From: JABMOV01 sp964654545
Lineage (GTDB): Bacteria > Fidelibacterota > Marinisomatia > Marinisomatales > JABMOV01
DNA length: 64,000 bases
Direction of reading: 5' to 3'
Assembly (NCBI GenBank): GCA_964654545.1
Contig: CAZZIU010000006.1
Span: forward strand, 62,001-126,000
The notes below the pieces were generated by a model that was given only the letters and a program-made list of their open reading frames with translations, did not search any database and was not told the origin of the DNA. A program made the translations under genes and the position numbers. Within the stretch, counting starts at the first letter, position 1. Every line of letters starts with the position of its first letter. Positions 20,090-27,546 of the stretch are shown here, piece after piece.

Positions 20090-20640
20090 TTAATCCATTG
20101 GAAAAGTAAGCGTGAATTCCGAACCTTTATCCGGTTTTGATTCCACAGTGATATTAGCACCATGAAGCTCCAATATTTTCTTTGTGATTGCTAGCCCCAG
20201 CCCAATACCCTGATATTTTTTTGGTATATCCTTCCCTTTCTCGAGAGAAAGCTTCTTACAATCGTTTTGCCTATAGTTTACTTATTCCAATCCCGGTACC
20301 CAAAACCCCATATCGCCCTTTTCCCGTATGAAATGGAATAGTGATATTTGTTTGATTGCCAGTTGAGCAGCAATTTCTTTATTAGACCCAGGGTCTGTTG
20401 ATGCATTTTCAACGATTTGATATTTATGTTTAATGAAAGGGTTTGTTTTAAACCCGAACTTCCCATCATGGTCAAAAATGTGAGATTAGTATTTTATATA
20501 TTTCCGTCAGGCGAAACAATAACAATTCCCAAAGGTGCGGATTGAAAAATGTGAGAATATACTTCCGGTTTGTATCCTGTATTGATATTATTCATTTTCA
20601 AGATTCTGGGGTTCCCTGAATTTAAGAGTGCATTAGCGTG
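20090..20640 (-). pseudogene. Decayed histidine kinase remnant (PAS plus HATPase pieces)
   Basis: Reading the minus strand, pieces of a kinase appear in different frames. From 20640 downward a PAS-like start reads IFQSAPLGIVIVSPDGNI, then an in-frame stop, then NTNLTFLTMMGSSG, closely parallel to the PAS of the intact neighbour (VDSAPVGIVTVDTKGSV ... FLTIVGSPG). Further on are VLGTGIGIS (N-box-like), AFSREREGYTKK, a one-base excess in an A-run, then YQGIGLGLAITKKI and VESKPDKGSEFTLTFPMD followed by a stop at 20090-20092. The HisKA region is missing or unrecognisable. At least one nonsense change and two frame changes make it non-functional. It is probably a degraded paralogue of the downstream kinase. 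Confidence 0.75.
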
Positions 20641-21056
20641 GTCAATGATTTATGCTGGAAATTCAATTACTAGCGGAAATGGATAAAATTTCTTTTTGGG
20701 TAAAAGATGATTAATATTATATGCTGGATTCAAGTTTGAAGTGCACAAAACTCTTAACCTGGCGAAAGATCTAAATGTAATAATTGATATGAGCAAAGCA
20801 AATCTACCACTTGAGTTTTCATACACAGAATTGGGTAGAGACAAAATTTCAACTCAAATTCTTCAATTCAATAGCATACGGGTAGCCATAATGCAAGCAT
20901 CACCGAAAACCTCAGTGTATTCCGCTTTATTAAAGAAGTTGTTACATTTATCTAAAATTAGATCAAATATTTTTTATAGTTTAAAAATGCAGAGCATTGG
21001 TTGAAACAATGAAGGACTATTATATAAACAAATCAGGGACAATGAGGAGGATTGAT
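20641..21056. other. Region without a gene I can support
   Basis: About 415 AT-rich bases between the kinase remnant and the VOC-like start. An open frame at 20741-21004 on the plus strand (87 codons) has no ribosome site and no family resemblance I can see. A good Shine-Dalgarno (GAGGAGG) at its right edge, 21044-21050, belongs to the next gene. Confidence 0.45.
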
Positions 21057-21216
21057 ATGATAAACACAACCAACTACATTTTAATTGGGTGCATCGTTCA
21101 ACTTTTGCTTGCTCAGCCATATTCGGATAATCTGCAGAAACACAATAATGAAGGGTTTACAGGCGAAATCAAAGTCGTTATTTATGTGACAGATGTCGAA
21201 AAAAGTATGCCGTATT
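21057..21216 (+). CDS. Exported VOC-like (glyoxalase/dioxygenase fold) protein, N-terminal fragment
   Basis: Start ATG at 21057 is set by GAGGAGG six bases upstream; upstream in-frame Mets lack such a site. Residues 1-20 (MINTTNYILIGCIVQLLLAQ) look like an export signal. The mature part reads GEIKVVIYVTDVEKSMPY, matching the first strand and helix of vicinal oxygen chelate domains (typically VxDVEKSxxFYxxVLG). The gene then enters the 100-N gap at 21217, so the rest is unknown. It converges on the hyuA-like gene on the other side of the gap. VOC assignment rests on about 18 residues and is tentative. Confidence 0.5.
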
Positions 21217-21316
21217 NNNNNNNNNNNNNNNNNNNNNNNNNNNNNNNNNNNNNNNNNNNNNNNNNNNNNNNNNNNNNNNNNNNNNNNNNNNNNNNNNNNN
21301 NNNNNNNNNNNNNNNN
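21217..21316. other. Assembly gap, 100 Ns (true size unknown)
   Basis: Exactly 100 Ns. Unlike the first gap, the flanks share no visible overlap. The 3' ends of a plus-strand VOC-like gene and a minus-strand hydantoinase-like gene are lost in it, so real sequence is missing. Confidence 0.97.
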
Positions 21317-22594
21317 AGAGCATCCACGGAGAAATACCTGCTCAGGGAAGCATGCAGGAAAATCTGAATAAGCGTTCCAATCTGTAATAGAGACCAATCC
21401 CGATGTCCAGCTATTTGTCAAATTATTGGGATTTACAATAAGCAAATCAGCATCCATTCCAGGAGCGATAGAGCCTTTTTTATCTAAACCGAAAATTTTG
21501 GCCGGATTAGCAGCCATCAACTGTGTCAATCGGGATTTTGGTAAATCCCGTGAGATCCATTGCGCCAAAAGAACCGGAAATAGGGTCTCCACACCACCCA
21601 TGCCATTGGGTATTTGATGATAGGGAATATCTTCCTTTTTCTGACGCTTGCAAAAAGGACAATGATCGCTGCCAATCGTGTGGATGCTTCCATCCATAAT
21701 TCCGTGCCAGAGAGCCCGATTATCAGATGGTTTTCTTAATGGTGGACTAGCGACGAACATGCGCCCGTCATCTCTGGTGTACGCAGAATCATCCAATAGT
21801 AGATAATGTGGACAGGTCTCGACCAATATATTGCCAGAACGTTTTGCTTCTTCCAGTCCGGCTGCCGTATTTAAATGAACAATGTACATACTACAATCAG
21901 TCCTGTCGGCTATCTTTGCCAAATTTCCAATGGCAATTTCCTCAGCCGAATCCGGTCGGCTTTGCCCATGGGATGATGGACTCAGCAGTGCACTTTCATC
22001 AATTTGGCCACTGGCATTTTCAATCTCCCTGTCATCTTCGGCATGCACCATCAAAATGCCATTGTGATCACCAATAACTTTTGCCACTGCCTCAATCTGG
22101 TCATAATCCAGCATCATCCCCGATTCTTTGTAGGTGGTAAACACTTTAAAACTGGAAATTCCACCTTTAATTATGCTGGGGATCTCATTCAACAGTTCTT
22201 TGGAAAAGTGTGTGAAATTGCAGTGTAAACTCACATCACAAATGGCGTTTTCCGCCAATTTCTTTCGTTCAGCAATGCTCTCACTCAGGCTTTGATTTTC
22301 ACCTAGTATGGAAAAATCAATGATGGTTGTTACACCTCCATTAATAGCAGACTTTGATCCGGATTCAAAATTATCGGCGGACCATTGTTCTTTTATTGGA
22401 ATTCCCATATGGGTATGCGGGTCGATAATTCCAGGGAAAACCCATTTCCCTTTGGCATCTATGACTTCCTCCCGCTTGGATGCAGAAAGATCAGGCCCAA
22501 CTTCAACAATCTTTTCATCTGAAATACGAATATCTTCAGTTTGTTCACGGTCGGCATGAACAACAAGACCATTTTTGATTACAACTTTATTCAT
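21317..22594 (-). CDS. hyuA: Dihydropyrimidinase/hydantoinase-family amidohydrolase (HyuA/YgeZ-like), C-terminus in gap
   Basis: 426 residues visible; family members are about 460, so some 35-40 C-terminal residues lie in the gap. Metal-site residues of the cyclic amidase family are all present: DPHTHMG (H60, H62), the carboxylated Lys in SFKVFTTYK, MVHAED, IVHLNT and GSDHCPF. These favour dihydropyrimidinase/D-hydantoinase over dihydroorotase or allantoinase. In E. coli the homologue (hyuA, also ygeZ) lies in the ygeW-ygeY cluster that has been linked to anaerobic urate breakdown; here it heads towards the gap as last gene of the minus-strand operon, overlapping the XdhC gene by eight bases. 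A ring-opening step on a purine-derived cyclic ureide is the likely role, inferred from context. Confidence 0.85.
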
Positions 22595-23591
22595 GATGTA
22601 AATACTTAATAATTCCGCCCATAATACTAACGGCTATTTCCGGAACTGTCTGGGCATCAATTTCAATTCCAACCGGTGCATGCACTCGCAACAAATCTTT
22701 TTCCGTATATCCATGCTCCTTTAAACCTTGTGCCAGCAACGTCCATTTGCGCTTGCTGCTCACCAGACCAATCCACCCCAGATTTTTAGTGAGAAGCCAA
22801 TCAATCAACGCAAAATCATGATGATGGCCTCGTGTGGCCACAAGTACCATATCATTTTCTCCAAACTCAAATTTGGATTTTAACTGTGTAACCGAATCAT
22901 GGGAGAGTCGAATTGAATAGGGAAATCGCTCTCGAGTTACAAACTCACCCCGATCGTCATGAGCCGTCGTATCTAATCCAACAAAATAGGCTAGATCAGC
23001 AACTGCCTTTCCCACATGTCCCGCACCAAAAATGTGTAAAATTGCCGGTTCTTTTTTAAACTGTGTCAAACGTAAATATTCATCCGTTCTTTCAGAAGTA
23101 TCTTTATTGATCGCACCTTGTGAATTTTTATCATGGACCATCCTTGCTAAATCCAGAATGTCGCGTGTTACCGTATTGGATTGAATATGATAAGTCGTCT
23201 GCCAACATTTGATTGAACGATCAGAATAAACATGTTCAATGAAGGACTGAATATTTTTTGTAAATGGTTCAATCGATACGGAGGTCGTTCCACCGCATAA
23301 GCCCCCATCTTTGGATATATCGTCGTTGGTGAAATCAAAAAAACCAAGACGTATTTGTCCATCGATTACCGATTCAAGTGCCAGTTGAATTACTTCTTTC
23401 TCCATGGTTCCACCCCCAATTGTGCCAATAATACTTCCTGTATCCAGGGCGACCATTACGGGATAATCTTTCCGGGGGACCGACCCTTTCCATTCCAACA
23501 CCGAACACAATACAGCAGGTCTGGAAAAGTTATAGGATACTATTTTATCTAACACAGCTTTTTCAATCACGTAATCTATACTCCTTCCCAT
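22587..23591 (-). CDS. XdhC/CoxI-family maturation factor for molybdenum hydroxylases
   Basis: 334 residues with the two-part XdhC/CoxI structure: an N-terminal block (VLEWKGSVPRKDYPVMVALD, IGTIGGGTMEKEV, GGLCGGTTSVSIEP) and a C-terminal Rossmann-like block (LHIFGAGHVGKAVADLA, VLVATRGHHHDFALIDWLL, GLVSSKRKW, HAPVGIEIDAQTVPEIAVSI). XdhC proteins bind molybdenum cofactor, protect it and help its sulfuration and insertion into xanthine dehydrogenase. Here it would serve the two molybdenum hydroxylases of the divergent operon. Overlaps yqeB by 29 bases and hyuA by eight. Firm family call. Confidence 0.88.
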   Translation of the reverse strand: MGRSIDYVIEKAVLDKIVSYNFSRPAVLCSVLEWKGSVPRKDYPVMVALDTGSIIGTIGGGTMEKEVIQLALESVIDGQIRLGFFDFTNDDISKDGGLCGGTTSVSIEPFTKNIQSFIEHVYSDRSIKCWQTTYHIQSNTVTRDILDLARMVHDKNSQGAINKDTSERTDEYLRLTQFKKEPAILHIFGAGHVGKAVADLAYFVGLDTTAHDDRGEFVTRERFPYSIRLSHDSVTQLKSKFEFGENDMVLVATRGHHHDFALIDWLLTKNLGWIGLVSSKRKWTLLAQGLKEHGYTEKDLLRVHAPVGIEIDAQTVPEIAVSIMGGIIKYLHHE

Positions 23592-24372
23592 ATATCATAA
23601 CCGCTTCAAGCGCTGCGCGACCCAAACTGCGTGCTTTGTCGGACATGCTTTTGTAATTCACCGATTTTCCACGGGGGTCAACATCTGCGATTTTCATTCC
23701 TTTTTTAATATCAACATTTGGGTGAATCAATCCACGGACCATTCCATCAAGTTGAGCCGGAATCACCACTTCATTTAGCTTTCCTAATCTATCACCGGTA
23801 TTCACACAATCGCCAAAATTCACTGCCCATTGCAATTGACCATCACAGGGAGCAAAGATAACCCGTTTAATTGTTTCACCACCAACTTCCCCAGGAATGC
23901 CTGTGTTCAGATTGGCACTTCCAGAATTGATGATGTGTCCCAGGTCGTGTCCACGCATGGTTTCAACAACCGCATGACAATTTATTCCGGCGGAAAATCC
24001 GGGACCAAATCCGATGAAATGGTTTGCCCAGTCTCTAAAATCTTTATCATAGGATTTAATCATTCGGGCATCAATGATAATGGAGGGCTTTGTACGTAAA
24101 ATTTTGTCAGGATCATCCAGCAAGATAGGAATAAAATTGTAAGCTTGATCCGTTGCAAAATCCTCAATGGGTATGTTCCTGGCAGGGATATTTTCCACAC
24201 TTTTCTGGCCATCTAAAATGGCATCACTGAAGGTTACTGTTCTGCGAATTGCTAACGGTGGAGAAATTTCACTAAGGATGACCCTGAAGCCAGCCCTGAA
24301 AAGCGACACGGCTGCTGCAGAGCCAATCTCACCGGCTCCTCGAACCCAGATAGTTTTTTCATTAATACTCAT
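23563..24372 (-). CDS. yqeB: YqeB/EF2563-family selenium-dependent molybdenum hydroxylase accessory protein
   Basis: 269 residues. The N-terminus WVRGAGEIGSAAAVSLFRAGF is a Rossmann dinucleotide-type motif followed by VILSEISPPLAIRRTVTFSDAI, the conserved start of the YqeB/EF2563 family. The C-terminal half has the barrel-sandwich-like stretch IFAPCDGQLQWAVNFGD and LDGMVRGLIHPN. Together with YqeC, this family is the genomic marker of selenium-dependent molybdenum hydroxylases, in which a labile selenium atom, not selenocysteine, sits at the cofactor. Its biochemical function is still unknown. Part of a continuous overlapping minus-strand operon. Confidence 0.88.
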   Translation of the reverse strand: MSINEKTIWVRGAGEIGSAAAVSLFRAGFRVILSEISPPLAIRRTVTFSDAILDGQKSVENIPARNIPIEDFATDQAYNFIPILLDDPDKILRTKPSIIIDARMIKSYDKDFRDWANHFIGFGPGFSAGINCHAVVETMRGHDLGHIINSGSANLNTGIPGEVGGETIKRVIFAPCDGQLQWAVNFGDCVNTGDRLGKLNEVVIPAQLDGMVRGLIHPNVDIKKGMKIADVDPRGKSVNYKSMSDKARSLGRAALEAVMIYGKEYRLRD

Positions 24373-24949
24373 GTGAATCCCGACTATAGTATAGATCCAT
24401 ATCCAATATAATTCCAGGATCGTTCACAGAACAATAGTAGACCTCACCCTGATGTGCCTTGATGATTTCACGACCACCGGAATCGCCGTGAATTTTGCCA
24501 AATTCTTCGTAGAGCGATATAGAAAAAAAAGTGGGATGTCCCACATTATCTTTATACGTTGGTATAAGGATGAGAGGTTTTTCTTTTTTTATTTTGCCAC
24601 ATAAATAGTCAACTGTTTCAGGTTGAATGAATGGTTTATCTCCCAATCCGAATCCGTAATAATCGCATGTTGCTTTTGCATGGTGTATTCCAATTTTTAC
24701 CGAACTGGATAATCCGGTATGATAATGGGGATTGTGCAGCACAGTGATTTGATGTAATAGTTCTCGATCCAATGACTGAATAACCTTTTCAGATTCGTGT
24801 CCAGTAATCAAAAAAATATCACCCTTATTTGCCAGATACGTTTCAATCGTTTTTTGTATCACTGGTTTGCCGTCAATATTGTCAATCAGTTTATTCAAAG
24901 ATTGGCGTCGGGAAAGACCCGCTGCCGGAATAATGAAAGCGATTTTCAT
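24362..24949 (-). CDS. mocA: MocA-family molybdenum cofactor cytidylyltransferase (YgfJ-like)
   Basis: 195 residues from the ATG whose codon lies at 24947-24949; this start gives an ATGA overlap with yqeC and puts the nucleotide-binding motif at the very N-terminus (MKIAFIIPAAGLSRRQSLNKL). The pattern is that of MobA-like NTP transferases; GLGDKPFIQPETVD carries the usual metal/substrate region and VGHPTFFS and GDSGGREII the conserved C-terminal blocks. Homologues attach CMP to molybdopterin to make the MCD cofactor used by xanthine-dehydrogenase-type enzymes. In E. coli mocA (ygfJ) is next to yqeB-yqeC as here. Confidence 0.88.
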   Translation of the reverse strand: MKIAFIIPAAGLSRRQSLNKLIDNIDGKPVIQKTIETYLANKGDIFLITGHESEKVIQSLDRELLHQITVLHNPHYHTGLSSSVKIGIHHAKATCDYYGFGLGDKPFIQPETVDYLCGKIKKEKPLILIPTYKDNVGHPTFFSISLYEEFGKIHGDSGGREIIKAHQGEVYYCSVNDPGIILDMDLYYSRDSHEY

Positions 24950-25692
24950 TTTACGGAAACCAACCACTTATCCATTACACTTCCCCAATAAACAGGGAAT
25001 GATATTTTTTCTCCAATACTATGTGCCAATTTTTCTGCCTGCAGCGGAAACTCATCTGCCTTGTTGATTACATACAATAATGGCATCCCTTCAGGGACCT
25101 TTGATAAATAGCCTTTTTTACTGGTCACAATGTGACCAATCAAATCACAGGAAATGGATTGATTATTTTCTATAGCCCACAAGTTACGAAAAAGATCAGG
25201 ACGATGGACGAGTCCATCAGATAATGTAGTATCAACAACATCAGCACCGATCACTATGACAGTATGGGTAGCAAACTCTGGTACGTGGGGATCCGCATTG
25301 TTATGTGCTTTAAGTGGTAAATTTCTTGAACCGTCACACTCAAACACAGCAACATCCACCGCCTGTACAAGTTGCTCTAATGTGGCGATAGAAAGACCCG
25401 AATATTTTTCGTCTTTGATCTGTTTGTTTAGAAGATATACGGGGTTATTGGTTTCAAACAAATTCAGAAGATTATTATCCCTGATTTGCTTTAATACATT
25501 CACCTGAAACTGATCAGTCCTGCCAGCTTTTGTAATTGATGTTATCAATGTTTTTCTATGATTTCCCGCAAAAACACGTCCTGCTTCAAACATGAAAGCG
25601 GTTTTTCCTCCACCGCCAATTACGCCTATTTTTGCGCCATCCATGGGATGAATGGAACTCAAAAGAATTTCACTAAATCTATTATTGATCAT
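24946..25692 (-). CDS. yqeC: YqeC-family selenium-dependent hydroxylase accessory protein
   Basis: 248 residues. A P-loop-like GVIGGGGKTAFMF at about residue 22 and the later VAVFECDGSRNLPLKAH are the two signatures of the YqeC family. With YqeB it marks genomes that use selenium as a labile cofactor for molybdenum hydroxylases, often with SelD but without selenocysteine; no selD lies in this window. First gene of the minus-strand operon, divergent from adenine deaminase; promoters for both must lie in 25693-25899. Precise activity unknown; ATP or GTP use is inferred from the P-loop. Confidence 0.87.
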   Translation of the reverse strand: MINNRFSEILLSSIHPMDGAKIGVIGGGGKTAFMFEAGRVFAGNHRKTLITSITKAGRTDQFQVNVLKQIRDNNLLNLFETNNPVYLLNKQIKDEKYSGLSIATLEQLVQAVDVAVFECDGSRNLPLKAHNNADPHVPEFATHTVIVIGADVVDTTLSDGLVHRPDLFRNLWAIENNQSISCDLIGHIVTSKKGYLSKVPEGMPLLYVINKADEFPLQAEKLAHSIGEKISFPVYWGSVMDKWLVSVK

Positions 25693-25814
25693 GTTATATT
25701 GTTGGTAAACTGACTAAGATTATGGCAACAAATGTACAGATAATAGATTTTGCAATCTGACGACAAATTTTGGAATATGGAGAGCAACTCGTTAAATTTT
25801 ACACATTAAAAGTA

Positions 25815-25863
25815 TCCATTCTGGAATGGAAAAACGGGTTGGCCAGTGGTTCGACCCGTTTTT
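25815..25863 (+). promoter_or_regulatory. Tandem hairpins with T-run in ade leader: candidate transcription attenuator
   Basis: Two adjacent inverted repeats lie 37 bases before the ade start. The first, 25815-25830, is TCCATTC/GAATGGA with a two-base centre. The second has perfect 10-base arms, AAAAACGGGT (25830-25839) and ACCCGTTTTT (25854-25863), so its 3' arm ends in a T-run as in a Rho-independent terminator. No gene reads into this point from the left on the plus strand, because yqeC is divergent, so its sensible role is to stop or pause the leader transcript of the ade operon. The rest of the leader (25693-25814) has a small AGATT/AATCT stem but does not show the conserved TATAATATGG-type core of known purine riboswitches. 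Confidence 0.55.
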
Positions 25864-25899
25864 GCGTAAAAAAAGGATAGCTTCAATAAGCTTAATAAC

Positions 25900-27546
25900 A
25901 TGAATATGAATTCTGATTTTAGAATAAGTGGCAATATCGTTGATGTGGTCAAGCGGCGGATTTATCCCGGTCAACTATCCATCAAAAATGGAAGAATTGA
26001 TTCGATAAATGCAACAGACGAAACGTATACGAATTATATACTACCTGGCTTTATTGATGGCCATATTCATATTGAAAGCTCCATGCTTGTTCCCTCTGAG
26101 TTTGCCCGCATCGCGGCCACCCACGGAACTGTAGCCACTGTTTCAGATCCCCACGAAATCGCCAATGTTCTTGGACTTGAAGGCATCAACTTTATGATTC
26201 AGAATGCAAAATCTGTTCCTTTCAAATTCTATTTTGGTGCCCCATCATGCGTTCCAGCCACTCCTTTTGAAACAGCCGGAGCGCGCTTCACCGAAAAGGA
26301 ATTAACAGCGCTTTTTGCCAACGATGATATACTCTATCTATCCGAAATGATGAATGTACCCGGCGTTTTGAATGATGATCCATTCGAAGTAACCAAATTA
26401 AAACTGGCGAAAAAATATGGAAAAAAGGTGGATGGTCACTCTCCTGAATTGAGAGGAAAAGATGCAAAAAAATATGTCACTTCCGGTATAACCACGGACC
26501 ATGAATGTGTAACTCTGGATGAAGCGCGAGAAAAAATAAGTTATGGTATGACAGTCCAAATCCGCGAAGGATCGGCAGCAAAAAATTTGGATGATCTCAT
26601 GCCGCTCATTGATGAATACCCCGGTAAAGTCATGTTATGCAGTGACGATCGCCACCCCGATGATTTGGTGGAAAGCCATGTGAGGGATATGGTTGTTCGC
26701 TGCTTAAAAGCCGGGCATGATATGTACAATACATTGCATGCAGCATGCATTTGTGCAGTACAACATTATGGATTAAAAGTGGGATTAATCCGCGAAGGAG
26801 ATTTCGCCGATTTCATTGTTGTTAAGGATTTGGATCACTTTGAACTCGTATCCACTTTTATAAATGGAATAAAAGTTGCGGAAGGGTCGAAGCCACTGTT
26901 GCAGTCACAGAAAATTGATCCAATCAATAATTTTCATACCTCCGTCAAAACCAATTCCGACTTTCTGATTAAAGCTGAACCCGGCTTGTTGCAAGTGATC
27001 GATGTTATTGATGGCCAACTCGTAACCCGTAAAAAGCTGGTTACACCAAGAATCGAAGATGGGTTCGTCATTTCTGATCCTGATAATGATATTCTTAAAA
27101 TTGCGGTAACAAATCGATATAAAAATAAAAAACCGGTCACTGGATTTATTTCCAATTTTGGATTGAAATCCGGAGCGATCGCATCCTCTGTGGCCCATGA
27201 TTCCCACAATATTATTGCAATTGGGACCAACGATAAAGACCTGTGTGCTGCCGTAAATCTTATCATAAAACATAAAGGTGGACTATCTGTTATAGACGGC
27301 GATTCAGAGCAAGTTCTTCCCCTGTCTGTTGCCGGTATCATGAGTGCCAGTGATGGGTATGCGGTAGGGTACAAGTATGCGGAACTGGATCAACTGGTAA
27401 AAGCAATGGGATCGCCATTACAATCACCGTTTATGACGCTTTCTTTTATGGCATTATTGGTTATACCAGAACTGAAGCTCAGCGATCAGGGTCTTTTTGA
27501 TGGCAATACTTTTCAGTTCACTTCGTTGTTTGTGGGTTCACATTGA
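25900..27546 (+). CDS. ade: Adenine deaminase (Ade/YicP type)
   Basis: 548 residues, the usual length for bacterial adenine deaminase of the amidohydrolase superfamily (hypoxanthine and ammonia from adenine). Visible signatures: LPGFIDGHIHIESSMLVPSEFA (metal His pair in GHIHIESS), HGTVATVSDPHEIANV, SEMMNVPGV with the bridging Glu, KVDGHSPELRG, ITTDHECV, and LCSDDRHPDDL with the catalytic Asp. The C-terminal accessory domain (SGAIASSVAHDSHNIIAIG, MSFMALLVIPELKLSDQGLF with slight variation) is also typical. First gene of the plus-strand purine operon; it overlaps the next gene by four bases. It would feed adenine into the xanthine/urate route. Confidence 0.93.
   Translation: MNMNSDFRISGNIVDVVKRRIYPGQLSIKNGRIDSINATDETYTNYILPGFIDGHIHIESSMLVPSEFARIAATHGTVATVSDPHEIANVLGLEGINFMIQNAKSVPFKFYFGAPSCVPATPFETAGARFTEKELTALFANDDILYLSEMMNVPGVLNDDPFEVTKLKLAKKYGKKVDGHSPELRGKDAKKYVTSGITTDHECVTLDEAREKISYGMTVQIREGSAAKNLDDLMPLIDEYPGKVMLCSDDRHPDDLVESHVRDMVVRCLKAGHDMYNTLHAACICAVQHYGLKVGLIREGDFADFIVVKDLDHFELVSTFINGIKVAEGSKPLLQSQKIDPINNFHTSVKTNSDFLIKAEPGLLQVIDVIDGQLVTRKKLVTPRIEDGFVISDPDNDILKIAVTNRYKNKKPVTGFISNFGLKSGAIASSVAHDSHNIIAIGTNDKDLCAAVNLIIKHKGGLSVIDGDSEQVLPLSVAGIMSASDGYAVGYKYAELDQLVKAMGSPLQSPFMTLSFMALLVIPELKLSDQGLFDGNTFQFTSLFVGSH

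Noticed and set aside
20741..21004. Plus-strand open frame of 87 codons between the kinase remnant and the VOC-like gene
   Set aside because: No ribosome site, no export signal or family resemblance, and it lies in a decayed region; likely chance.
21217..21316. Possibility that the second N-gap is also a false gap with overlapping flanks
   Set aside because: The bases on the left (ending GCCGTATT) and right (starting AGAGCATC) share no visible overlap, and both genes lack expected C-terminal sequence, so real bases are missing.
25693..25814. Known purine riboswitch in the ade leader
   Set aside because: The conserved TATAATATGG and matching loop sequences of that class are not visible; only the terminator-like part is supported.
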